Below, one piece after another: positions 7,313-14,612 of a stretch of DNA of 64,000 nucleotides (the stretch's first letter is position 1; each line of letters starts with the position of its first letter). The notes beneath the pieces are model-generated. The model was not told the DNA's origin. It was given only the letters and a program-made list of their open reading frames with translations, and searched no databases. A program made the translations under genes and the position numbers. This DNA is from Bernardetia sp042180575. Its GTDB lineage: Bacteria; Bacteroidota; Bacteroidia; Cytophagales; Bernardetiaceae. The stretch is taken from the NCBI RefSeq assembly GCF_042180575.1, contig NZ_CP170094.1:4650001-4714000 (forward strand), read 5' to 3'.

Positions 7313-9673
7313 TTATTTTTTAATTTCAATCCACATTTTGAAAAACTCTATAACTCTATCTAAATGTTCAGATGATTCTGTTAGGCTTATTTTTTCAGAT
7401 TTATGAGCAGCATTGTTACGTAAATCTCTTATTTTACTTACTACGTCATTCTCTCCAAACTTACTTTTATTAGTTTCTAATTTATTCAAATTTATTACAT
7501 TGATAATATTGCCATAAGAATTATTGAGTTCAATTCTTGTGGTCGGTTCTGCCAAAGAATACAATAAATGTTGAGACTGAAAACTATTAATAGATGAAAT
7601 CTTAAACTGACTAAAACTTCCGAATAGCCAACCCTCTACTGTTTTAATATTATTGATTTTCGTTTGACTAAAGTTATTTGTGGTAAATATATCTTTACAA
7701 GCAGACTTAATAGTATTTTCCATAGCTTTTCCTAATTGCATAACAACAGGAGAAAAATCACTTGAAGGATTATTGGCTAAATTATTTTGCAAAAATAATC
7801 CACTAGTCAAAAGGTTTATAATATCAGAATGTAGTTTTGATATATCAATGTTCTTTTCAGTTAAAACGGTTTCGTATGTTGAATAATCTTGATTTATTAA
7901 ATATTCGTCTATTTTTTGATAAATAATTTCCTCATCTGTTTCAGTTCCATTAACTACTAAATTTTTCGTTCTTTCAAATGTTTCAAAAAATCTTTCTCTG
8001 CGTTTGTTTAGTAGTGATAAGTGTAGATTATAACCTTGAGGATAATATTCATCATCGTATATTATGCTGTAATCTATAATACCACCTTCTGTTATAGGTA
8101 TATGTACAACTTGTGGCTTTAAATTAGTAGAAGTTTGAAAATAATGTATACTTAGTTTTTCAATATTTATTTTTTCTTCTGCTATCAAATTTTGAAAACG
8201 ACTAAGCATATATTCATTATGAGTTTCGATGATAAACTTCATTTTAAATTTCTTATTAGCATCTTGCAATATATCTGCTATTATAGTTTGTAGACGTGGA
8301 TGTAAGTTTACCTCTGGTTCTTCAATACAGATAATACTCTGGCTTTTAGATAAACTAATTTTCATCAATAACATAATGACTTGTAGAGTACCAGTACTTA
8401 ACTTATTTAATGTAAATGCCTTTTTAGTATTTATATTATGATTCTCAAATTTATAAAAAACTAATACCTTAATTTCTAAACCTACTAATGTTGCTTTTTC
8501 TATATCTATTTTTCCTAACTGGAGTTTTTGTAACCAATAATTTATAAATTCTTTTTGCTCTTTAGCAGCATTAGAAAATAATTGACTTAATTCATTTAAT
8601 ATTTCATTATTTGTATCGACGATGTATGGCGAAATGGTATTTAAACGAATGGCAGATAAGTATGAAATATTATCAAGTAACTCAATCAAATCCAAAAATC
8701 CCTTTTCAAAAGACAATCTAATAACATCTAATAAATAACGAAACCTTTCAGAAAAAATAGGAATATCTCTGTTACCTGCCAAAAAATCAACTGTTCTAGT
8801 TTCACAGTCTATCCACTCACCATTTTCATCAAATTCGTTATCGTCATAACTATAAGATAACTGTTTTTTATCAGTTAAAACCTCTAATGCTGATAGGAAA
8901 ATAAAAATATTAACTATTGAATGAGAATATCTTCTACTATTTGAATCAATTTGGTAATTAAAATCTTCCTTTCCATCTAAAAAGGTAGATAAACTTTGCA
9001 TTAGTTTCGTTTCATGACTAGAGATAGAAAATAAGTAATCATTGATTTTATTTTTATTTCCAATTTGAAGAAAACTATTTTTCCAATTTTTCTCTAATAG
9101 CTCTTTCTTGCTTTTTAAATCTTTTTCTACAAGTGTTGATGCACTTCTATTTGGGTTTTCTCTTTCAGTATTAGATTCGATAAAATTAAAGCGATTTTGA
9201 CTTTCAGCACCACCAGCTTTTTTAAGAATAAACTCATCATCTAAATATTGTATAATTTTTTCAAAATTAATCATGCAACTAGAACCTTCCATTCTAATAA
9301 TAGAAACATCTTTATCTTTCAAGTTTAGCAGCATTAATGCTCCTTGTTTCTGATATTGTAATTCTAATGTTTTCGCTCCTAAAAATAAAAAAGGTAATTT
9401 AAATGTAATCAATTCATCAGTATTTACATTTTTTATATTGGAAAGTTTTGTTCTTTCAAAGTTCAGATCGATACCATATTGTTTATAAATATTTAAACTG
9501 TTTTGTAAAAGTTCCAAAACTCTAAATACAGAACTTTTCCCTGTATTATTTGCACCTAAAAATATATTAATATCATTAAGTTCAAACTCTGCTTTTTTGA
9601 AATCTAATATGCCGTCAATATATAAGTGGTTAAATTGCATAATATGTGTTTTTAATTGATTTGTTTTTCTCAT
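7313..9673 (-). CDS. AAA/ABC-type ATPase with C-terminal HEPN-like RNase motif, candidate defence protein
   Basis: 786 residues. The N-terminal ATPase half has Walker A GANNTGKSS (residues 40-48), the signature-like LSTGTLQ, Walker B IICIEEPEVNLHP and the switch IIETHNEYMLSRF, as in OLD/DUF3696-type ATPases. No TOPRIM domain follows. The last 130 residues are helical and contain RDLRNNAAHK, where R752 and H757 form an RX4H motif with a polar residue after Arg, the HEPN ribonuclease signature, followed by an amphipathic helix to the end. The gene overlaps the methylmalonyl-CoA mutase stop by 4 nt (ATGA). An alternative start is Met12 (9640), which begins directly before the first strand FNHLYIDGI. 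It is followed by the small protein, PIN toxin and DUF1835 gene. An RNA-cleaving defence role is inferred. Confidence 0.75.
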   Translation of the reverse strand: MRKTNQLKTHIMQFNHLYIDGILDFKKAEFELNDINIFLGANNTGKSSVFRVLELLQNSLNIYKQYGIDLNFERTKLSNIKNVNTDELITFKLPFLFLGAKTLELQYQKQGALMLLNLKDKDVSIIRMEGSSCMINFEKIIQYLDDEFILKKAGGAESQNRFNFIESNTERENPNRSASTLVEKDLKSKKELLEKNWKNSFLQIGNKNKINDYLFSISSHETKLMQSLSTFLDGKEDFNYQIDSNSRRYSHSIVNIFIFLSALEVLTDKKQLSYSYDDNEFDENGEWIDCETRTVDFLAGNRDIPIFSERFRYLLDVIRLSFEKGFLDLIELLDNISYLSAIRLNTISPYIVDTNNEILNELSQLFSNAAKEQKEFINYWLQKLQLGKIDIEKATLVGLEIKVLVFYKFENHNINTKKAFTLNKLSTGTLQVIMLLMKISLSKSQSIICIEEPEVNLHPRLQTIIADILQDANKKFKMKFIIETHNEYMLSRFQNLIAEEKINIEKLSIHYFQTSTNLKPQVVHIPITEGGIIDYSIIYDDEYYPQGYNLHLSLLNKRRERFFETFERTKNLVVNGTETDEEIIYQKIDEYLINQDYSTYETVLTEKNIDISKLHSDIINLLTSGLFLQNNLANNPSSDFSPVVMQLGKAMENTIKSACKDIFTTNNFSQTKINNIKTVEGWLFGSFSQFKISSINSFQSQHLLYSLAEPTTRIELNNSYGNIINVINLNKLETNKSKFGENDVVSKIRDLRNNAAHKSEKISLTESSEHLDRVIEFFKMWIEIKK

Positions 9674-11853
9674 TCCTCCAAAAGCTCATCCAAAATTTTC
9701 ATAGCAGCCTTTGCAATGACCGTTCCTGGACCAAAAACAGCCGAAACACCTTTTTCATACAAGAAATCATAGTCTTTCGGAGGAATCACACCACCAGCCA
9801 CAACCATAATATCTTCTCTACCAATCTTTTTGAGTTCTTCAATAAGCGCAGGAACAAGCGTTTTGTGTCCAGCAGCAAGCGAAGACGCACCTACAATATG
9901 CACATCATTTTCGGCAGCTTGTTTGGCTACTTCTTCAGGCGTTTGAAAAAGTGGACTTATATCCACATCAAAACCCAAATCTGCAAAACTGGTCGCAATT
10001 ACTTTCGCACCTCTATCGTGTCCATCTTGCCCCATTTTGGCAATCAAAATACGTGGGCGACGACCTTCAATTTCTGCAAACTCATCAGAGCGTTTTTGAG
10101 CCAATGCAAAATCACTATTTACATTCGTTCCATTTTCATTTCCTTTATCCATTTCATTAGAGTACATTCCTGCAATAAGTTTGGTTTGTGCTTGATAACG
10201 ACCAAAAACAGTTTCCATCGCTTGCGAAATTTCGCCTAAAGTAGCTCGTTCTCGTGCAGCATCTACGGCAAGTTCTAACAAATTGCCTGTTTTGTTTTGT
10301 GCTGCATCTGTCAGTTTTTGAAGAGCCGTTTTGACTTTTTCGTCATTGCGTTTTTCTTTTACTTCTTTCAACCTCTTGAGTTGAGATTCTCTCACAGCCA
10401 CATTATCGACATCCAAAACATCAATTTCTACTTTGTCCTCTTCATTTTCATCAACTCTATATTTATTTACCCCTATAATAGTGTCTTTTTGTCCATCTAT
10501 GCGTGCTTGTTTTCGTGCAGCAGCTTCTTCTATTCGTAGTTTCGGAATTCCTGCCTCAATCGCCTTTGTCATTCCTCCTAAAGATTCCACTTCTTCAATC
10601 AGTTCCCAAGCACGATTTGCTAATTCGTAAGTCAGATTTTCTACATAATCCGAACCTGCAAAAGGGTCAATCGCCTTTGTAATATCTGTATTGTTTTGAA
10701 TAAATAATTGTGTATTTCTTGCAATACGAGCCGAAAAATCGGTCGGAAGTGCAATCGCTTCATCAAGAGAATTGGTATGTAAAGACTGTGTACCACCAAA
10801 AACAGCAGCCAAAGCCTCAATCGTTGTACGAGTTACATTATTAAAAGGGTCTTGTTCTGTCAAAGACCAACCCGAAGTTTGGCAATGTGTACGAAGAGCC
10901 ATTGATTTCTCGCTTTTCGGATTAAATTCTTTTATCATATTTGCCCAAAGCCAACGCCCTGCACGCATTTTGGCAACTTCCATAAACGTATTCATTCCAA
11001 TTGCCCAAAAGAATGACAAACGAGGTGCAAATCCATCAATATCAAGTCCTGCCTCAATTCCTTTTTTGACATATTCCAAACCGTCTGCAAGTGTGTAAGC
11101 AAGCTCAATATCAGCCGTCGCACCTGCTTCTTGCATGTGATAACCACTAATACTAATCGAATTAAATTTTGGCATTTTGTCAGCCGTATATTCAAAAATA
11201 TTAGCAATAATTCGCATACTTGGCTCTGGTGGATAGATATAAGTATTACGCACCATAAATTCTTTCAAAATATCATTCTGAATCGTTCCACTTAGTTTTT
11301 CTGTCGCTACGCCTTGTTCTTCTGCTGCCACAATATAAAATGCCATAATCGGCAAAACTGCCCCATTCATTGTCATCGAAACTGACATTTTATCAAGAGG
11401 AATTTTATCAAACAAAATCTTCATATCTTCCACCGAATCAATCGCTACACCTGCCTTTCCTACATCTCCCACCACACGAGGATGATCAGAATCATAACCT
11501 CTATGTGTTGCAAGGTCAAATGCTACTGAAAGTCCTTTTTGTCCTGCTGCCAAATTCCGACGATAAAAAGCATTTGATTCTTCTGCTGTCGAAAAACCTG
11601 CATATTGTCTAACTGTCCAAGGACGAACAGCATACATAGTTGGGTAAGGACCACGCAAAAAAGGTGGAATTCCTGCTTGATACTCTAAATGAGGTAATTT
11701 TTGAGAATCTTCTTTTGTGTAAAAAGGTTTTACAGCAATTTTTTCAGGTGTTTCCCAAACAGGAAATTCTTTTGGAAGTTCTTGAGTAGATTGTTCTGCT
11801 TTTTTTGCAGCACGATTTTTTAGGTCTTGAAGAGTAATGTTTTTAAAATCCAT
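9670..11853 (-). CDS. scpA: Methylmalonyl-CoA mutase, large subunit
   Basis: 727 residues. It interconverts (R)-methylmalonyl-CoA and succinyl-CoA using adenosylcobalamin, in propionate metabolism. The catalytic barrel carries TMYAVRPWTVRQYAGFSTAE and SVSMTMNGAVLPIMAFYI. The C-terminal cobalamin domain has the DxHxxG motif in MGQDGHDRGAKVI near residue 608, with His as lower axial ligand. The length is that of full catalytic subunits. The small subunit is not in the window; in this phylum it usually lies next to it upstream, but here the upstream 415 nt are non-coding. The downstream ATPase gene overlaps its stop codon by 4 nt, an unusual partner. Confidence 0.95.
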   Translation of the reverse strand: MDFKNITLQDLKNRAAKKAEQSTQELPKEFPVWETPEKIAVKPFYTKEDSQKLPHLEYQAGIPPFLRGPYPTMYAVRPWTVRQYAGFSTAEESNAFYRRNLAAGQKGLSVAFDLATHRGYDSDHPRVVGDVGKAGVAIDSVEDMKILFDKIPLDKMSVSMTMNGAVLPIMAFYIVAAEEQGVATEKLSGTIQNDILKEFMVRNTYIYPPEPSMRIIANIFEYTADKMPKFNSISISGYHMQEAGATADIELAYTLADGLEYVKKGIEAGLDIDGFAPRLSFFWAIGMNTFMEVAKMRAGRWLWANMIKEFNPKSEKSMALRTHCQTSGWSLTEQDPFNNVTRTTIEALAAVFGGTQSLHTNSLDEAIALPTDFSARIARNTQLFIQNNTDITKAIDPFAGSDYVENLTYELANRAWELIEEVESLGGMTKAIEAGIPKLRIEEAAARKQARIDGQKDTIIGVNKYRVDENEEDKVEIDVLDVDNVAVRESQLKRLKEVKEKRNDEKVKTALQKLTDAAQNKTGNLLELAVDAARERATLGEISQAMETVFGRYQAQTKLIAGMYSNEMDKGNENGTNVNSDFALAQKRSDEFAEIEGRRPRILIAKMGQDGHDRGAKVIATSFADLGFDVDISPLFQTPEEVAKQAAENDVHIVGASSLAAGHKTLVPALIEELKKIGREDIMVVAGGVIPPKDYDFLYEKGVSAVFGPGTVIAKAAMKILDELLEE

Positions 11854-12269
11854 ATATGTGTAGCTGGCAGTTTTTAACTGTTGTTTGATGAGTATTTTTT
11901 TTATTCTTATAAACTTTTCTTTATTGAAAGGAATAATTTAGATAAATTACTAATTTTTATTGGTGGTTAATCAGCAATAAAAATAATATATTCGTAATTG
12001 ATAATTTTTAATTCGTAATTTCCTATTGGTAAAGTTTGTTTAACAAATTAGGTTTTCTTATTTTGGTCTATTCTAATTTTTACTTAAAATTGAAAAAAAA
12101 ATAGCGATTTAAAAAATCTATAGCCTTATATGGAATTTATTTTAAAAATAATCCTATTTTCATTCAAAAATTCTTTGAAAAATCCGTATTATTGTGTTAA
12201 AATGATAATTGGATATAAAAATACTACTCATAACAAATAGTTCCATTCAAGATAGACATTGACTTACTT
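11854..12269. other. Intergenic region between divergent genes
   Basis: 416 nt between the divergent scpA and response-regulator genes. It is very A+T-rich and holds a short direct repeat ATTCGTAATT (around 11990 and 12009). I see no convincing gene, riboswitch or TAnnTTTG promoter; it must contain promoters for both flanks. Confidence 0.4.
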
Positions 12270-12701
12270 ATGGCAAACTCAACTCAAAATACAGACAAAA
12301 TCAGCTTAGTTATGCTTGTAGATGACAACGATACTGATAACTTTATTAGTAAACGCATCATCGAACTAACAGGCTTTGCAAACGAAGTAGTTACAAAAAA
12401 CTCAGGAAAAAGTGCCTTAGAATATCTCAAAGAAAATAAAGATGATGAGTCAAAACTCCCAGATTTAATATTTTTAGATATAAATATGCCTATCGTAGAT
12501 GGTTTTATTTTCTTATATGAATTTGGTCAAATGCCCGAATCTGTACACAAAAAGTGTCGTATTTCGGTTCTTTCTAGCTCTGATAATAAGCGTGATATTG
12601 ATAGAATTGTAGGAAATGAATATGTAATTAAATTTACAACCAAACCTCTTACTGAAGATGCCCTAAATGCTGTTAAAGATGTTTGGCTCAAGCAAAAATA
12701 A
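12270..12701 (+). CDS. Single-domain response regulator
   Basis: A 143-residue CheY-like receiver with no output domain. The acidic pocket is VDDND (18-22), the phospho-acceptor is Asp70 in IFLDINMPIVDGF, the switch Ser lies in RISVLSSSD and the conserved Lys in FTTKPLT. The protein resembles the receiver at 37007-37423 (both have DDNxxDN near the N-terminus and FLDIxMPxxDGFxFL), so they are paralogues. Such stand-alone receivers relay phosphate in phosphorelays or bind a target protein. No kinase gene is adjacent. Confidence 0.92.
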   Translation: MANSTQNTDKISLVMLVDDNDTDNFISKRIIELTGFANEVVTKNSGKSALEYLKENKDDESKLPDLIFLDINMPIVDGFIFLYEFGQMPESVHKKCRISVLSSSDNKRDIDRIVGNEYVIKFTTKPLTEDALNAVKDVWLKQK

Positions 12702-12782
12702 ATTCCAAAACTAATTTTTTGATACTATTTTTTTAGAATTTTTTTTTTTAGAAAACTTTTAATCTATTTTTAGCGTTTTGTT

Positions 12783-12812
12783 TTTGCAACTGAGTTGCAT
12801 TTACTATATTTG
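12783..12812 (+). promoter_or_regulatory. Promoter with overlapping Zur/Fur-like palindrome for MerC gene
   Basis: A perfect inverted repeat TGCAAC-TGA-GTTGCA lies at 12785-12799. It overlaps a -33 element TTTG (12783-12786), which is 18 nt from a -7 element TATATTTG (12805-12812); transcription would start near 12819, about 20 nt before the ATG at 12841. A palindrome covering the -33 box is a typical repressor site. The TGCAAC/GTTGCA arms resemble Fur-superfamily (Zur) boxes; which regulator binds is inferred. Confidence 0.6.
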
Positions 12813-12840
12813 CATATCAAAATTCTGCAATAACAACGCT

Positions 12841-13410
12841 ATGAACAATTACTTGTCTTTGAAAAATAGAATAAAATATATCAATTCTGACTTTATAGGA
12901 GCAATGAGTGCCTTTTTATGTATCATTCATTGTGCTATTGTACCCATTCTGATGGGAGTTCACTCTTTTTATTATGCTGGAGGTGCGCTGACTTCTACTT
13001 CACATACTGAACATTCACATTCTTCTTTAGATTTTTTTAGTCTTTTTGAAGGTTCGCACTGGCATGCTTTAGACTATTTTTTCATTGTAATTACGATGAT
13101 AGCAGTCTTTTTTGCTACTCGTAGAAGTGTTCTTTCTTGGATTACGACAGGACTTTGGAGTGCAGCAAGTCTTTTTGTAGTTTCTATTTTATTAGAAGAG
13201 TATGTTAATGGAATAGAATATTTAGCTTATTTAGCCTCTGCTTTACTGATTATTTTTCATTTTTTGAACCAACGTTTAGGTAAAAAAATACAGACAAAAA
13301 ATAACACAAAAAATAATGAACTAAATATTGAGTTGAATAGTTTTGATAGTGTTAATTTAGAAACAGAAACGCAATCTAAAAAGACAAATAGAGTAAGTTG
13401 TATTTGTTAA
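12841..13410 (+). CDS. MerC-domain membrane protein, probably metal-regulated
   Basis: A 189-residue integral membrane protein. The N-terminus DFIGAMSAFLCIIHCAIVPI has the MerC pattern (D..G...S..C..HC...P), with a Cys/His pair inside the first membrane helix. A His-rich loop follows (SHTEHSHSS, then GSHWHALDYFF) and three further hydrophobic helices. The C-terminal tail is hydrophilic and ends VSCIC. MerC proteins move metal ions across the inner membrane. In Bacteroidota such genes are often near Zur and zinc-homeostasis genes, so zinc rather than mercury is plausible here (inference). I start at the ATG at 12841; a longer frame from a TTG at 12778 would run through the promoter palindrome. 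Confidence 0.8.
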   Translation: MNNYLSLKNRIKYINSDFIGAMSAFLCIIHCAIVPILMGVHSFYYAGGALTSTSHTEHSHSSLDFFSLFEGSHWHALDYFFIVITMIAVFFATRRSVLSWITTGLWSAASLFVVSILLEEYVNGIEYLAYLASALLIIFHFLNQRLGKKIQTKNNTKNNELNIELNSFDSVNLETETQSKKTNRVSCIC

Positions 13411-13519
13411 TCTACTAAGTCAGATAAAGGAATACCAAATCTCAAAAAAAACTTTTTGTGTTAAGCTATTGAAAATCAATCAATAATAAATTATTTGCAA
13501 AAAAAAGTGTCTTAGGCTA

Positions 13520-13549
13520 TTGACTATTAAAAAAACAGTAGTATCTTTG
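13520..13549 (+). promoter_or_regulatory. Bacteroidota-type promoter of the tRNA pair
   Basis: TTGAC at 13520-13524 is followed, 19 nt after its TTG, by TATCTTTG at 13542-13549, an exact match to the TTG/TAnnTTTG consensus of the Bacteroidota primary sigma factor. Transcription should begin near 13556, about 118 nt before the first tRNA. Confidence 0.8.
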
Positions 13550-13673
13550 CATCACAATTAAGGGAAAGAAGGTTTAATAATTTGTTCATTTAGTAATCAG
13601 AAAAGCTACTTACTAAAACTAATAATTAAAATTAGTGAATAATCAAAAAAAAATCTTCGAGTACTAATAATAA

Positions 13674-13746
13674 GCGAAAGTAGCTCAGTTGGTAGAGCGC
13701 AACCTTGCCAAGGTTGAGGTCGCGAGTTCGAGCCTCGTCTTTCGCT
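13674..13746 (+). tRNA. tRNA-Gly (GCC)
   Basis: A 73-nt cloverleaf. The acceptor arms GCGAAAG and CTTTCGC pair, the D-arm is AGCTCAGTTGGTAGAGC, the anticodon stem CAACC/GGTTG encloses loop TTGCCAA with anticodon GCC, and the T-arm is GCGAGTTCGAGCCTCGT. The discriminator base is T at 13746. CCA is not encoded. Confidence 0.97.
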
Positions 13747-13870
13747 CAATTTTTACGGACTTTATATGGAGCATTAATTCTTTGGTTTTAATCAAAAATT
13801 AAACTTTAAATAAAACCTGTAAAAATGAGGGAGTGTTTAATCTCTAAAAGTAAAGATTAAATCATCAAAT

Positions 13871-13954
13871 GCTGGAATGGTGGAACTGGTAGACACGCAG
13901 GACTTAAAATCCTGTGCCTTAATCGGCGTGTGGGTTCGATTCCCACTTCTAGTA
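13871..13954 (+). tRNA. tRNA-Leu (UAA)
   Basis: An 84-nt class II tRNA. The acceptor arms GCTGGAA and TTCTAGT pair with two G-T wobbles. The anticodon stem CAGGA/TCCTG encloses CTTAAAA with anticodon TAA. A long variable arm (GCCTTAATCGGCG) follows, then the T-arm GTGGGTTCGATTCCCAC. It lies 124 nt after tRNA-Gly and is probably on the same transcript. Confidence 0.97.
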
Positions 13955-13959
13955 CATAT

Positions 13960-13991
13960 ATAGCAACATATACATTCGTATATGTTGCTAT
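13960..13991 (+). terminator. Hairpin terminator after tRNA-Leu
   Basis: A 14-bp perfect stem ATAGCAACATATAC / GTATATGTTGCTAT with a 4-nt loop, followed by TTTTG, begins 5 nt after the tRNA. Confidence 0.85.
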
Positions 13992-14024
13992 TTTGCTTTA
14001 AAGAGGGTTTTTAGGTATATTAGA

Positions 14025-14062
14025 AACTTAGTAACATATAAACGGTTATTTGTTGCTAAGTT
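14025..14062. other. Second strong hairpin
   Basis: AACTTAGTAACA (14025-14036) pairs with TGTTGCTAAGTT (14051-14062) with one G-T pair. It is not followed by a T-run and shares AACATATA with the preceding terminator. Role unknown. Confidence 0.5.
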
Positions 14063-14104
14063 TTGAGACCTAAAAAAGCAACTGTTTTAACCAAAAAATA
14101 GTGA

Positions 14105-14380
14105 AGCAAAATAAATATTGCGTCTAAAAAAAAGTCTCTTATCAATGGAAAAAGATTAAGAATGGATATTGGGGAACAACCTTTAACATTTGCAAAGCTC
14201 CATAACTTATCTACTTCAAATAGATATAAATCTATTTCTATTGAAGCTAAAGGACTTTAAATGTTTATCCAAAATCCAGTAGAAAATATTTTGAATGTAA
14301 AAGTTTCTAAAGGTGTAAAAACAGGACTTATTATTCCTCTTGTAAAAACTAAAAACCACCTGTTAAATCAAAACAACTGA
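14105..14380 (+). pseudogene. Short reading frame broken by one TAA
   Basis: One frame is open from 14105 to 14380 except for a TAA at 14258-14260. The part after ATG 14162 (MDIGEQPLTFAKLHNL...) has 32 codons, and the next ATG follows the stop directly (MFIQNPVENILNVKV..., 39 codons). The last codons overlap the terminator at 14353. It is either a decayed small gene or two abutting small ORFs. I recognise no family. Confidence 0.35.
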
Positions 14381-14399
14381 TTTTTTAGGTGGTTTTTTA
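14353..14399 (+). terminator. Intrinsic terminator
   Basis: AAACCACCT (14353-14361) and AGGTGGTTT (14387-14395) pair, followed by a T-run (TTTAT). Its presence supports real transcription of the short broken frame upstream. Confidence 0.8.
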
Positions 14400-14612
14400 T
14401 TTCTGTTTTGAACAAAAAATGCTTATACGAAATAATGAAATAAAAAGTTTTGAAATAAATTGATATTTTTTTAGAAAAATAGATTATTTCGCTTAGTTTT
14501 TGTTATCTGATTGTTTTAAAAGCTATCTTGCCGAATAATTTGGTGTCTTCATACCAAAAATACTCGTACCTTCATTTCAAAATTATTTCGTTCTAGTTGC
14601 ATCTTTAGCACA

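Noticed and set aside
9646..10239. A 197-codon plus-strand frame antisense to methylmalonyl-CoA mutase
   Set aside because: It is a complementary-strand shadow of the strongly conserved mutase; its composition (many Phe/Ile/Arg/His) is not protein-like.
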